A stretch of 64,000 nucleotides of DNA from Oopsacas minuta (Eukaryota > Porifera > Hexactinellida > Lyssacinosida > Leucopsacidae), in contig JAKMXF010000302.1 in the NCBI GenBank assembly GCA_024704765.1, positions 186,001-250,000 on the forward strand. Reading direction: 5' to 3'. Made by a program: the position numbers and the translations under genes. The notes beneath the pieces were generated by a model. The model made no database searches. It was not told the DNA's origin and was given only the letters and a program-made list of their open reading frames with translations. Positions 10,582 through 21,626 of the stretch are shown here, piece by piece (the stretch's first letter is position 1; each line of letters begins with the position of its first letter).

Positions 10582-13054
10582 TTATACATCTTCAACAGTT
10601 TTTCTCTTATGCAGTTCATCTTCTAATTGAGAGCATTTCTTCTTCAAAACTTTTATAATTTCTTCCAACTCTTTACAACGTTCAACTTCAGCTTCTTGTG
10701 GTTTCATCCTTGGATTCCACTGAATATAGTAGTTGGTCCATAAGTCTAGTTTCCTTATGCTGGCTACAGGGTGCAGCACTCTCTGAGCCAATTGGGGTTG
10801 ATATAGGACATTAGTGTACAAGTTTTTCTGGCAGTTAATATAAGTCCAGAGCGATTCAGTGAAGTTCTGAACTGGATAAAATATAGTGCGTTCTCTCTCA
10901 CAATTGTAAAGAAAAGTAGCAAACAGACAGCTATACAAGTGTTGTAGGATTGTTAGTAGAAACTTCTCATTGAACTCAAAGTCAAAAGGGAATTGCATTA
11001 TCATCTAAAATAATATAATAATAATATTATTGTAGTACTTGTGAATTAGTTAATTATACCTGCCAAACACAATCAATAAACTGTAGGAAAATAGGAGATC
11101 TTTGCTCATCCAAATGATTCTTCTTCCCATGTCCTATCCTGTCATTAAACTTGTGTCCAAAGCTTAGCCATTCCTTCTGAATCAAAACTTCAAATCCCTC
11201 AATAGTCCTGTAGTATGGATCTAGTAGTAGCTGAGCTAGAGAGGTCAATTGAGCTGTACGGTCCCATCCATCTGAACAATGTACCAGCACAGTAGCAGCA
11301 TCTCTAATAGAGTATATAACTTAACAAGAATGACTCCATACAACGGATAATCCCCACTAACCTATCTACTGCTTGCACTATTTTATTCGTAGAATCTAAT
11401 ATGAGACGAATATATTCTAACCATCGAGTATCCTCCAGTTTAGTATACCAGTTTGTATTATCAACACCGTTGAAACACAACTCGTACAGTTTACGTTGAC
11501 TCTCACGCATAACATGTATGTTAGGAATATCTAAGAAGGTTATATGCATATTTTGGTAGTTATCATCTTGTTCATAGCCTCCTCCCTTCATAGTGTTAGC
11601 CTGCGCATTTACTTTAGGTCTAGCATCAAATATATATATCATATGTGTTTGAGGATTTGTACGCATTATGCTCTGTAGATACTGCTCATCATCTCTGTTC
11701 CTTCTGTTCAGACTTCCTGGCTATATGAAAGTCAATAATTACTTGGTATGACTAATGTGTTAATTAAGCTTACCAGAGGCTGGCTAGATCTACAGATACA
11801 GGCTCCATTGCTTTTTAGCCAGGATAACACAGGAATACGGTTTCTGCTCCTAAAAGCAGTAGTCAGTCTCAATGCTTCATCACTCACACTGGCAGGTACT
11901 ACTAAAGTCTTTGAATAAGTGTCACATAATTGATAGTTCTGATTAGCCTATTCAGATAACGATAAGTTATACGATACTATATGGATTTACCCTTAAAGTT
12001 ACTCACAGATGTAAATCTCCATTTCCCGTTTGCTATTTTAAGTCTTTGATAATCCTTCTCAATGTCAGCAAGAGCCCACCCATCATGGTACTTGCCCGGG
12101 TATGTAGGCTTGTATCTGAAAGCGAAGAATTGTCCAGGTGGGCTATTGAAAATGAATGCTAATTTGCAGATCATATTCACAATATCATTACGACTATATT
12201 CTGTAGTAAGCTTGAGAGCAAGTAGAATACTTCTAAAATCTTTACAATGAATCTCTAATCCATACGCGTACTCTCCTCTTGATCTCTTTCCTCCTACCTT
12301 TTCTACGTGATTAACACATCCCAGAGGAATCTACACACATTCAATTGCATAAATTTGAAGATAAATAAATACACACAAATTAATTACTTGTAAGTTTGTG
12401 GATTGATCTTGCTCATTACCCTTGAAGTATACTTTATAATCAGTTATATAGAAATAACCTGTTACCGGATTACCGAATGGGTTCATGTATACGACAGAAG
12501 CTTCATCTGTTTTGAAGTAAAGGACCTCTCCCTCTCTCATCGGTATGTTAGCTCTCGTTACAGATAATTTGTCTCTGCTGGTAAGCGAGGGTCTTAAAAT
12601 AGAAGAATGTTCTTGTTCATCAGTTGAGCTGAGAAGAGCATTTGATGGGAAAGATTGATCGGGGGCTGATAATGGTGTCAGTACAGACAGCTATGACATA
12701 AATATAATATAAACAATATTTTTAATATATAGTTTTTGAAACAATTACCTCTTGAGAAATCTCTTTATCTGTATCAGAAGTATCATCAAAATCATCACTC
12801 GTATAAGACAAGTGAGGACGATTGGAATTAACTATCAGCGTATCATCCACAGATACCTTCATTTTGGGAATATTATTGGTGGTAGTGGGGATGCTCTCTT
12901 TCCTCTCTTTAAGCTCTCTAGACTTTGCATATTCAAACAAGTCTTCTAGACTAAGTGAGCGTTGTTTGAAGGGTTTTTTATTTTCCACTTCTAAGAACCC
13001 TCTTCCTGACATTTTTCTATTTCTAGCAAGAAATGTTCGTAACACTTTAATCAT
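10582..13054 (-). CDS. Myotubularin-family phosphoinositide 3-phosphatase (MTM1/MTMR2 class)
   Basis: Seven exons in transcript order (13054-12749, 12690-12388, 12330-12007, 11947-11774, 11720-11362, 11303-11060, 11004-10582), joined by 53-60-bp introns, give 710 residues. The order is a disordered Ser/Lys-rich N-terminus, a PH-GRAM domain ([22 protein letters not shown]), the phosphatase domain, and a C-terminal coiled coil. The catalytic P-loop [15 protein letters not shown] is intact, so this is an active member that removes the 3-phosphate from PI3P and PI(3,5)P2 on endosomes. [19 protein letters not shown] and [11 protein letters not shown] match MTM1/MTMR1/MTMR2. The exon-3 donor is the GTGAGT at 12006, which gives [16 protein letters not shown]; a later GT would cause a stop. 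The true start could be a Met 15 residues into the protein. Confidence 0.92.
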
Positions 13055-13427
13055 TAGTATCAGATGTTATTTATTTTGTATATCCCTTTAATTTTGTAAG
13101 TATTTATACGTTTCGTACTACGTTCGCTAAACAACGATTACTATTGTGATTCAGATTGCTGTATAATGAAATATTGCATTGTGGGAAAACGGTGAATACA
13201 TCGGCCAAAAATAAGTGATTTGTTGCAAATTATAATTTAATAACTATGATATAATGTCAGCATAAAACACTGATAAATCAGAAATGACTATAAAGATTCG
13301 ACCTTAAATTCGCAAAGCATTTCTACTCATAATTTATACACAATATCACACTGATGCAATATTTATACTAATAATATGCAATACAACAGTAACAAATCAC
13401 AACAACAACAACAACTGTATGCATAGG
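13055..13427. other. Intergenic between myotubularin and EXOC4
   Basis: These 373 bp include an (AAC)n-type microsatellite near 13397-13416 (CAACAACAACAAC) and otherwise A+T-rich sequence. They should contain the myotubularin promoter and the EXOC4 3' flank. Confidence 0.5.
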
Positions 13428-16238
13428 TTAATTTGACCGATTAGCATCAAAATGTTCTCTAAGCTTCTCCTGTATTCTTTCAAACTCTCCTTTATAATCA
13501 GGACTCTTACAGATCATGGCTAGAGCTTGTTCATACTCCGCATTAGTAAAGTTGTATTCTTGCTCAGTAGCAAATGTTAGTAGTGCTTGAGGTGTAGATC
13601 GCATTAACTCGTAGAACTGTCTTGCATGATCTAACTCAGCCTCTCTTGACATAGTAATATTAGTTAGATTCTGTTGTAACAAGAATACAATAACTGACAT
13701 TCTTGTTATGCAGAAACCATCAACTCTTTGTAGTTTCTTACCGGTATTGATTAACACTGTAGCCATCAAATGTCCTATACCATCGAATAGAAACCTAAGT
13801 TTCATGTCAGATAGTTGTAATGCGAGTTGTTCCTCCAGAGAACACAGGTCTCTATTGAACTCCTTGATACCAACATCCTCTATAGCAGCTTCCTCTTCGT
13901 TAGTATTCCCAGCTCGCATAACAGCTGGAGGTAGATAGTGCAGACAATGCATACGAACCTCTAAATGCAGAGTAATCAGTATGTGATCAGATAGTTTAGA
14001 GATAGTAGAGTTAACCTCGTGTAGTTTAGCTATTTCGCTAGATTTTAGAGAGCTGTGTGCTTGTGCTACTTCAGTTAACAGATTCTTTATCTTGTTCGAG
14101 AACCATTCCATACTCTCATGTAATAATCCTAAATTTCTTATGTTTGCTACTGATGTTATGATTAAGTTCTTTTTGATTTCTAGAGAACCGATTTGATCCA
14201 ATACAATCCATGATTCCTGCTCCAGTGTAGTTTGGTCTGTATTTGACTGCGATATTGTTGTATTGTGTAGAGAAGACCACATGGGTAGTCTGATAATATG
14301 GTTCCTCATTTCTTCATTGTTAACAGCCCATGTATGACTTTGTGAGACACACGGTAATTCTCCGTTAACGCCATCTCCCCCCACGTGTGTTAGATCGTAG
14401 TATAAATGCTGTGCTGCCTTAGCATATGTCTCTAGAGCTCGTTGTCCGATCAGCAAGAGATCTTTAGCATAGTTAGGGAGATCAATGATTAGGAATTTCA
14501 ACTCTGATAGAGCATGTTCTATCCCTACACAACTCTTAAGCAATGGTTTATTCGATCTCCTTTCCTTATGCATTCCCCCGCTCTGTTCATCTTTAACCAC
14601 ACGCTGAGAGTCACTTGTTAGAAAATCAACCTTTTTCATGATTTCTTCTTTTATCTTCACAAGAAATTCATCTTCCACAAATGTAGATAGAAATACACCC
14701 AATTCATTACTCTTCTCTTGTTTTGTTTCAACTCTCATCTCTTCCAATTCAATATGCCTACAAATCTTCTCAAGAGGTTGGTATACGATAGTAATATTCC
14801 TGAACTGAGGAGTACACAAATGTTCTTGTAGAAATGTAGGCTGATGTCCCATGGTGCTATCATCCACCATACCCTCCAGTAAGGATGGGATAGCTCCTTT
14901 ACTCTCCCGCATGTATGACATAATACTGATTGAGTGAGTGGAATTGTATAAATGGAACAAACTTTGTCTAGGGTGGATATTCTTTTTGGAAAAGAAACTG
15001 TTGATATCACGTGACTCCACATCCACTGCTGTGAGTGTAGAGCTATTTTGTCCAGTAGAAGTGTCCAGGTAATCTTGTAACATTCTCATGATAACACGCT
15101 GTATATCATTCCACACATTCACTATACTGTAGAGATAGAGATTGTCAATTTTCATTTTCTTCTCAAAGATAGAAAGTCGTTTCAACACAATCTGGTGAGC
15201 TCTAGCTACAGACTTGTATTTCATGAAAGCTGTATCTAACAGCATTTTGAGTAGGCTTTGTTGGTTTTGGTCTGGAGAGAGTTCTCCACTTTTCTCAGCT
15301 CTCTCCCTCACTTCAGTACTACTCCTTTGTATAATAAGTTTCATTTCTCCTAACATTCTTGACTTCAATGCCTCCAATGCATTTGGTATAGCATCTAGGA
15401 TGTATAATGCTTCTACTAGAATAGCCATATAGTTAGGCAGGTCTGCTTCCGGATTGAGATTATTCACATCTTCTATAATCTCTATACACTCCTTCTCTAC
15501 GGGTTTGGGGATGAGATTAGCCATGCTTATTTGATGTTCTAACATTACTGCTGTCTGAGAGCGTGACCGTGAGTGTGACTTTAGAGATTGTTGTTTCATT
15601 GGAGAAATGGCAGATGGTAGAGTACTTAACTTATCGTGTTTGGGAGTTAGCTCATCTTCAGTGAATGTCTGTGGAGCTTTGAAGTAAATACAACCGTGTA
15701 ACTCGTCGATCAGCTGACTCTTCAGAGTTTCCTTTCGTGTTGCTATATCGTTTCTAAGATCCTTCAGAGCCTCTACGCCTTCTAACCTATCTCCTAGAAT
15801 AACGATTGACTCTACTAGACTCTCTGCTGCAGTCTTGAAATGCTTCGTTCTACAGAGTGCATCAAGTTTATCAGGAATAGCTTTCATACGCTCAACTTCT
15901 TCCAGGAGTTCAATCACTTTTTTCTGTTCCATCTGCTCTTTCCACAAGCGCTGTAGATCGTCTCTTTTACATCGGAGGAGGATTTTACAATCCCTTAGGT
16001 TATTACGTAGTGTCGCTACTTTCACTTGTGATACTCTTACCTTTTCATCAACACTATTGAATGTTTCTAACACAGAACGTAATTTGTCAAAGTTCTCTGT
16101 TACTCTCCCTTGAAGTTCTAAGTCAGTCTCACGTAGTTGTCTCTCAAGCTTTACTTGTTCATCTCTTCTATCTTCTTCATCATTGATTAGAATAAGTCGT
16201 CTTATTGCGTTGAGCAAGACAGACTGTTGAGAGGCCAT
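13428..16238 (-). CDS. EXOC4: Exocyst complex component 4 (Sec8)
   Basis: One uninterrupted frame encodes 936 residues, against 974 for human EXOC4, which has many introns. The N-terminal Sec8 domain is typical: a coiled coil (about 20-130) with FDKLRSVLETFNSVDEKVR and then PDKLDALCRTKHFKTAAE. The helical CorEx rods follow to the C-terminus, where LRFLFDGIGHLMATVLI is a conserved part. Sec8 is a subunit of the octameric exocyst that tethers secretory vesicles to the plasma membrane, with RalA and Rho-type GTPases as regulators. A TTTAG lies 3 nt before the ATG, so a 5' leader exon is possible. It faces the P450 gene across a 787-bp divergent interval. Confidence 0.93.
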   Translation of the reverse strand: MASQQSVLLNAIRRLILINDEEDRRDEQVKLERQLRETDLELQGRVTENFDKLRSVLETFNSVDEKVRVSQVKVATLRNNLRDCKILLRCKRDDLQRLWKEQMEQKKVIELLEEVERMKAIPDKLDALCRTKHFKTAAESLVESIVILGDRLEGVEALKDLRNDIATRKETLKSQLIDELHGCIYFKAPQTFTEDELTPKHDKLSTLPSAISPMKQQSLKSHSRSRSQTAVMLEHQISMANLIPKPVEKECIEIIEDVNNLNPEADLPNYMAILVEALYILDAIPNALEALKSRMLGEMKLIIQRSSTEVRERAEKSGELSPDQNQQSLLKMLLDTAFMKYKSVARAHQIVLKRLSIFEKKMKIDNLYLYSIVNVWNDIQRVIMRMLQDYLDTSTGQNSSTLTAVDVESRDINSFFSKKNIHPRQSLFHLYNSTHSISIMSYMRESKGAIPSLLEGMVDDSTMGHQPTFLQEHLCTPQFRNITIVYQPLEKICRHIELEEMRVETKQEKSNELGVFLSTFVEDEFLVKIKEEIMKKVDFLTSDSQRVVKDEQSGGMHKERRSNKPLLKSCVGIEHALSELKFLIIDLPNYAKDLLLIGQRALETYAKAAQHLYYDLTHVGGDGVNGELPCVSQSHTWAVNNEEMRNHIIRLPMWSSLHNTTISQSNTDQTTLEQESWIVLDQIGSLEIKKNLIITSVANIRNLGLLHESMEWFSNKIKNLLTEVAQAHSSLKSSEIAKLHEVNSTISKLSDHILITLHLEVRMHCLHYLPPAVMRAGNTNEEEAAIEDVGIKEFNRDLCSLEEQLALQLSDMKLRFLFDGIGHLMATVLINTGKKLQRVDGFCITRMSVIVFLLQQNLTNITMSREAELDHARQFYELMRSTPQALLTFATEQEYNFTNAEYEQALAMICKSPDYKGEFERIQEKLREHFDANRSN

Positions 16239-17025
16239 TGGCTAAATAATTACTAGAAGTACACAAGATTTGTGTGATATAGATACTCAACGTCTATGAG
16301 TATTAACTTTATTGCCCTCTCCCTATTGTCTAAGAATTAGAATATATACAATTCGTGACATGGTAAAACTCGTTTTACCTAACAATAATTCTATTTCGCC
16401 TAATGTATGTATCCCGTGGACTGTATCCTATAAGAAGAAGAATATTTGTAGCTCAAAATTTGAGTTTTTTATTGAAATATAAGAATTATAATTATAAGAA
16501 ATAGGCCAGCTCTTATGTTGCTAGGGTAAGTGATTCAGGATTGTCCATAGCTCTATAATAGATTTAGAGGGTAATTCGGTGGGCGGGTGATCATATAAAG
16601 TGTAGACTCGGCCCAGAGTTCAGTCAGATATTAGGGAGAAGCATACAAACTAGAGTCTCATCCCACCCATGAGAAAGACGTCTCTGAAATTCTATCAGAT
16701 ATCGCTTAAAATCTGTGAGTTAGAAATGAGTTGAGGGTGATTTCAGTTTGGGGTGAGGGAGCCTCCTGATACTAGTCACTATCGTTGTTCATCTCATCTC
16801 ATGTTTATCTATACACTTACTTGGTTCAGAATCTGTTCTAATTGGAGGGACTCCAATCACTCCATCCCTATTATTGGACAATTGATATTGTGTGTGCAGG
16901 GGTGAGGCCAAGCACTTCTTCCTAATAGTGCATCCATTTTGAGTTCACTTGCGTATGGTGCCCAGTACATATATAAAATAGATTTACTTTACTACTATTT
17001 GTTATTTGAATATTCGTAAGAGATT
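16239..17025. promoter_or_regulatory. Divergent EXOC4 / P450 regulatory interval
   Basis: This 787-bp interval is less A+T-rich than other spacers. It contains a GGGCGGG GC-box-like element near 16578, a perfect 7-bp dyad at 16841-16857 (ATTGGAG-GGA-CTCCAAT), and a TATA box close to the P450. No long coding frame is present. Regulatory function is inferred from position and composition. Confidence 0.45.
16970..16978 (+). promoter_or_regulatory. TATA box of the P450 gene
   Basis: TATATAAAA lies 48 bp before the P450 start codon, which would place transcription initiation about 20 bp before the ATG. It is assigned by consensus and distance only. Confidence 0.5.
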
Positions 17026-18564
17026 ATGGACTTGGAATTTGCATCAAAAATTATAACATTATATGGAATATACCTTGTTTTGCCATTGTTGCTCTGCGTA
17101 ATATGTTTTACGTTCGTTCCCCGTGTATATTCGTTCTGGAAATACGTGAAGATTATTCAAAAGATACCTGGACCATATCTTCATCCACTCTGGGGTACAA
17201 TGGATAGGTATCCGCCCACCGAAGAAGGGTTGAAAAATTGGGGTCAATACATGGCAAACCATCCAGAACAAAAGGTTACGTTGTTACGAATTGGCACTCT
17301 CATGTATTTTATAGTTATCGTTCATCCAGATGAGATCGCTAAGTTGTTATGCATGAAACCATCAGTATTACCGAAGGATGATTTCATGTATGGAGTTGTG
17401 AAGGCATATCTTGGAGATGGACTGCTTATATCTAATTTTGACAAGTGGCAAACTAGAAGACGGATGCTAACAAAAGGTTTCCATTATGACATCCTCAAAC
17501 CATATGTCCTGCTGTACAATGAAGTAGTTGAAGTATTTCTAAGCAAGTGCGAGGGAAAGCTTAAAAATGGAGAGACAGTTATATCTGTGTTCGAGAATAT
17601 AACTGTAATGACCTTAGATGTTATGCTTCAATGCGCATGTTCCTATAAAAGTGGTTGTCAACTCGAGCAGACGGAAGATAGATACATAAACGCCGTAAAA
17701 GACAATGTAGATTTAGCTTTGAAACAGGTAACATTATTTCCTTATATAATTAAGCCAATTTTCTACCTTTCTCCTCACGGTTTTGCATGGAGGAAGAATT
17801 GTAGAATCGTTAAAGAACAAACATTGAAAATTGTACAATCCAGAAGGGAATCTCTTGTAGAAAACCCGAATTTAGTTGCAAACAAACCCAACAAAGATTT
17901 TATTGACATTCTCTTAACATCTAAAGATTCTTCTGGGAACGGATTAGCTGATGAAGGAATTGTGGAAGAAATGACGACATTTCTTTTCGAAGGTCATGAC
18001 ACCACAGCCTCTGCAATATCATGGACTCTCCATTTATTGGGTGCGCACGCTAAATACCAAGCAATGTGCAGAGAAGAAGTACGAAGAGTTCTCAATGGTC
18101 GTAATTCAGATACCATCCAATGGGAGGATTTATCTAATCTAACCTTTCTAACAATGTGCATCAAAGAGTCCATGAGACTTTTCACGCCTGTTAACGATAT
18201 CTACAGGATGGCACATGAGGATATGCACATGAATGGGTATTTCATACCCAAAGGTTCAAGATTCCTTCTATCAATAGGAGGTCTACATCGTAACCCGAAT
18301 GTATGGGAAAATCCATTAGAATATAATCCAATGCGTTTTGATTGTGAATTACCAGGCGGACATCCTTTTGCTTTTATACCATTTTCTGCAGGGCATAGGA
18401 ATTGTATTGGACAGAAATTCGCATTCAATGAATTACTGGTTGCTATAGGAAGGATTATCAACAAATTCGAGATCGAATCATTAACGAAAGAACCGAGGAG
18501 AGTGATACCAATAATTGTCAAACCTGAAGAAGATCTGAAAATACGTTTGAAATTATCAGAATAA
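17026..18564 (+). CDS. Microsomal cytochrome P450, CYP4-like clan
   Basis: This intronless P450 has 512 residues. A hydrophobic N-terminal anchor (about 15-38) is followed by a Pro-rich hinge (IPGPYLHPLWG). The I-helix oxygen-activation motif is EGHDTTASA (about 323-331). The K-helix ExxR is ESMRLF. The heme-ligand loop is FIPFSAGHRNCIGQKFA with the thiolate ligand Cys460. All catalytic signatures are intact. The 'GHDTTAS' and 'R(N/Q)CIGQ(K/R)FA' wording is typical of CYP4-clan enzymes, which often omega-hydroxylate fatty acids or related lipids; the substrate cannot be told from sequence. An AATAAA overlaps the end of the frame at about 18560. A strong TATA box precedes it, unlike most housekeeping genes in the window. 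Confidence 0.93.
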   Translation: MDLEFASKIITLYGIYLVLPLLLCVICFTFVPRVYSFWKYVKIIQKIPGPYLHPLWGTMDRYPPTEEGLKNWGQYMANHPEQKVTLLRIGTLMYFIVIVHPDEIAKLLCMKPSVLPKDDFMYGVVKAYLGDGLLISNFDKWQTRRRMLTKGFHYDILKPYVLLYNEVVEVFLSKCEGKLKNGETVISVFENITVMTLDVMLQCACSYKSGCQLEQTEDRYINAVKDNVDLALKQVTLFPYIIKPIFYLSPHGFAWRKNCRIVKEQTLKIVQSRRESLVENPNLVANKPNKDFIDILLTSKDSSGNGLADEGIVEEMTTFLFEGHDTTASAISWTLHLLGAHAKYQAMCREEVRRVLNGRNSDTIQWEDLSNLTFLTMCIKESMRLFTPVNDIYRMAHEDMHMNGYFIPKGSRFLLSIGGLHRNPNVWENPLEYNPMRFDCELPGGHPFAFIPFSAGHRNCIGQKFAFNELLVAIGRIINKFEIESLTKEPRRVIPIIVKPEEDLKIRLKLSE

Positions 18565-19052
18565 ATATTGTTTTACAAATACTTTATTTTGAGTTGTGTT
18601 AGCTTGTGTACTTGTTTATCTATCTTTAGATTAATTTTCAACAAGTTTTACAAATCGTGAATTGTATGCAATTTACAATTCAGTGTTTTGTTTCCAATAA
18701 TAAATATGCTGTTAACTAACCCCCTGTTGATTATAAGAAACGTATACTCAATAGTCTTACTATGAACAATTTATGTGTATTGTCTAGTGGACAGATACAC
18801 CAATATTTAGGATATTTGTACCATTGTATGATTATACAGTGATCTGCGTGCAACCCTATTATGATGATTTGTAATAGGAGAAACCTCTGTCTGTTACGTG
18901 AATTAATTAAAAGCAACGAGCTATTACGATATCCTTGTGTCATGCAAGATAATGTCAAATCTACTCATAGGCATAAAGCCGTAAACTGACTCAATATATA
19001 AATGGCACGAATGATCTGGAAATACAACTCTTTTATAGATTCCACTTGAATC
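18565..19052. other. Intergenic, with TATA box of the four-TM gene at 18995-19002
   Basis: These 488 bp are mostly A+T-rich. TATATAAA at 18995-19002, 50 bp before the next start codon, is a likely core promoter. Nothing else was recognised. Confidence 0.45.
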
Positions 19053-19688
19053 ATGACACATACACCTATCCAGAAGTACAGATTCTTCTCCCTAGTTTGG
19101 AATTTCATCTACATATTCTACGCGATAGTACACATTCCCATTCTAGCTCTTTCGCTCCATTTCGCTCCCTTGATACACCTAAATAGCCAGTTAATTGAAA
19201 ACTTTCCGATAATAATCGCGTTTCCCCTTACAAATGTTGCTATTATTCTAGTACTATGTGCCCTATGCGTTGTTGGGTTGATATTTTCAACTAAAATACG
19301 ATGCTGTATGTGTAGAATCGCTTCAATCGTAATCTTGTGCATTCACGCTTCCCTAAACATTATCCTTATCCTTATCCGTGGTGCCATTATTGGATTCTGC
19401 ATTTTCAGCATTCACCACCTTGCTAAGAGTGCGCAAGAACTGCCAACAGACAGCCCCACTGAATTAACTACAGAACCCTCGGTAACTGATTCATACACCT
19501 GTCAGCTGGTTTCAATTATTATAGCTCTATTCCTCATGATCCTGTCTTCTATAACTGAGATAATCCAAGTTATATTCTCATCTCTTGTCCTCCACCAAAT
19601 ATGTATAGAAGATAGAAAGCAGAGATGCTGTAGAATACAAATGAAAGGAGATTACCTCAAAATGGACACAACCGGTGAAGCTTTGTAG
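19053..19688 (+). CDS. Orphan four-transmembrane protein
   Basis: I do not recognise a family for this 211-residue protein. Four hydrophobic helices are visible at about 13-38, 58-80, 90-118 and 150-180. A polar Thr/Pro/Ser-rich loop (about 124-146, TDSPTELTTEPS) between TM3 and TM4 has a Cys near its end. A short basic Cys-containing tail (RKQRCCRIQMKGDY) could carry palmitoylation. The layout recalls tetraspan families (tetraspanin, MS4A), but the tetraspanin CCG loop is absent. The 'ICIEDRKQRCC' and 'RCCMCR' clusters sit on the predicted cytoplasmic side. Its own TATA box and lack of introns suggest a regulated, perhaps lineage-specific gene. Confidence 0.6.
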   Translation: MTHTPIQKYRFFSLVWNFIYIFYAIVHIPILALSLHFAPLIHLNSQLIENFPIIIAFPLTNVAIILVLCALCVVGLIFSTKIRCCMCRIASIVILCIHASLNIILILIRGAIIGFCIFSIHHLAKSAQELPTDSPTELTTEPSVTDSYTCQLVSIIIALFLMILSSITEIIQVIFSSLVLHQICIEDRKQRCCRIQMKGDYLKMDTTGEAL

Positions 19689-19991
19689 TTCAACACTACT
19701 GCAACCGCTATTATTTTACTGGTTATAGTTTATTTTAGCATTTACTTCCTGTTTTAAAGTTGTTGTTTATTATTTGTTGAACTTTGAACAAGTTGTGTAG
19801 ATTCTCATTTGTAAAAGTAAATAAATTAAAGTTAACACCTTGGAATTAATTACACTTTTATCCAATTATCATACAAATTTTGTAACTTTCTATGTAATTT
19901 ACCAAATATTCTACTAATTAGCATTGTTTATGCAACTTCTTTGATCCTCCGAGAGGGTCATTTATTCCTCATATGTTAAAACTGTAATCAC
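19689..19991. other. Intergenic before RRN3
   Basis: These 303 bp include an AATAAA near 19821 that would serve the four-TM gene. The short RRN3 upstream region shows no clear TATA box. Confidence 0.4.
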
Positions 19992-21626
19992 ATGGAACAA
20001 AAGGAAATCATTCAAAAAGACTGCCCAGAAAACATAGACTTCTCCCAGGCCTTGAAAAACAAATCCCTAGCTCGTAGGAAACAATATGAACAGCTAGTTA
20101 CGCTCATATCTAGCTCTAAATCAGACAGAGATGCATTCGGTACCTTCATTACTAATGCTATTGAGAATATTTCATTGTTAACTCCACAAGCTGGCACTCT
20201 AATTCAGACCTTATTGGAACTACCATGGAGTGAGAAATGCGATGAAATAAGCGAGAAGTTCATTGAGTTTATTTCCCAATTGATTACTCATCAAATCCAC
20301 TCTCTACGAATCTGTATTATAATGGTCATGAAAATGTTTACACACTTTGACCTCGACAATTCTTCGTCCTATATGGAGAATATTCGCGAAAATTCTCACA
20401 ATGCTCTCCAAACAATTTTCACACTTGTCCCTACAAGTCCCTGTCTGTTCATAGAAGTTATCGAATCAGAATATCCTTACAAAGGTAAATCTACGTCAAT
20501 TCACGAGTCACTCTTAACAAACCTATTACAAGTAGCTAACACATATCCTCCACTAGAACAAGAAATAGTACAAATTATAACTAACAATCTTATTAAAATG
20601 GATGCTGAAACACCCAGAAAAGAGTTGGAAGAAATTTCGCAGGATTTAGATACACTTCACGAATGTGTAGATTTAGATCCAATTCTACATAAAACTCATC
20701 AATACGCAATAAAAGTTGACAAGCTAGTATCTCTTATACTCAAGAACATTAAAACATATGTATTTAGAAGAAGTAATAGCAAATCTGATAAACTATCCAA
20801 ATCTCGTCTCAGGAGAATATACCCTACCTATCTGTCAACTTTCATACACGTCATTCTACCTACCCACGGGGCTTCTCACATACAATCTATTATTCTATAT
20901 CTCTCTAGCCTAGATTTAGAGCTCAGTATTACATTTATTGATTCGTTATGGACTCAGGTTACTTGTTTAGAATCTCCTCCTGTTGTGAGAGAGTCAGCTT
21001 GCTGCTATCTAGCTAGCTACATTTCACGCGCAAAATTCCTCACTTCACAAATTGTGGTGGACACAATGCTAACAATCTCACAATGGCTACACAAATATAT
21101 AGATAAAACAGCTGGTATATCTACATGTCCTGACGTCATAGCTCATGGTACATTCTACTCCCTAGCTCAAGCTCTATTCTACATTTTTGTATTCAGACAT
21201 AAACTATTATTCGATCTCCCTAACGGAATAGAATTCATAAACTCTTTAACGTTACAGAATATTATATTCTCTAAGTTAAATCCTCTTAAAGTTTGTCTAT
21301 CTACCATAACTGACATGTTTGCTGGTATCTGCAAACACTACCAGATTCTGTTCTGTTACACTCTGATAGAGCAGAACAAACGGCTATATCTACCACAGAC
21401 ATTGAGTGCACTGGCTGAGACCAGTGATAACTATCTTCTCTCATTCTTCCCATTCGATCCCTTTCTTCTCCCCTCTATTTCAAACAGTTTAAACCCCCTC
21501 CTCTTCTCATGGACAGAAGTAGAACCGGCCTACATGAGGCTGGAGGAGCTAGCGACTCAGGCCGAGGAGTCAGTATTAGATATGGACTTTGACTTTAGCA
21601 CAGACGAAACCTTGGATTACATGTAA
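19992..21626 (+). CDS. RRN3: RRN3 (TIF-IA), RNA polymerase I initiation factor
   Basis: This intronless protein has 544 residues. RRN3 bridges RNA polymerase I to SL1/TIF-IB at the rDNA promoter and couples rRNA synthesis to growth signals. Helical HEAT-like repeats span the protein. Diagnostic RRN3 segments are RESACCYLASYISRAKFL (about 338-355), HGTFYSLAQALFYIFVFRHK (about 391-410), KLNPLKVCL, and FCYTLIEQNKR followed by FFPFDPFLL near residue 492. The human protein is longer (651) because of an acidic, Ser-rich tail; here only a short acidic end (LDMDFDFSTDETLDYM) remains. The C-terminal Ser cluster phosphorylated in mammals is therefore missing, so regulation may differ. Confidence 0.93.
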   Translation: MEQKEIIQKDCPENIDFSQALKNKSLARRKQYEQLVTLISSSKSDRDAFGTFITNAIENISLLTPQAGTLIQTLLELPWSEKCDEISEKFIEFISQLITHQIHSLRICIIMVMKMFTHFDLDNSSSYMENIRENSHNALQTIFTLVPTSPCLFIEVIESEYPYKGKSTSIHESLLTNLLQVANTYPPLEQEIVQIITNNLIKMDAETPRKELEEISQDLDTLHECVDLDPILHKTHQYAIKVDKLVSLILKNIKTYVFRRSNSKSDKLSKSRLRRIYPTYLSTFIHVILPTHGASHIQSIILYLSSLDLELSITFIDSLWTQVTCLESPPVVRESACCYLASYISRAKFLTSQIVVDTMLTISQWLHKYIDKTAGISTCPDVIAHGTFYSLAQALFYIFVFRHKLLFDLPNGIEFINSLTLQNIIFSKLNPLKVCLSTITDMFAGICKHYQILFCYTLIEQNKRLYLPQTLSALAETSDNYLLSFFPFDPFLLPSISNSLNPLLFSWTEVEPAYMRLEELATQAEESVLDMDFDFSTDETLDYM

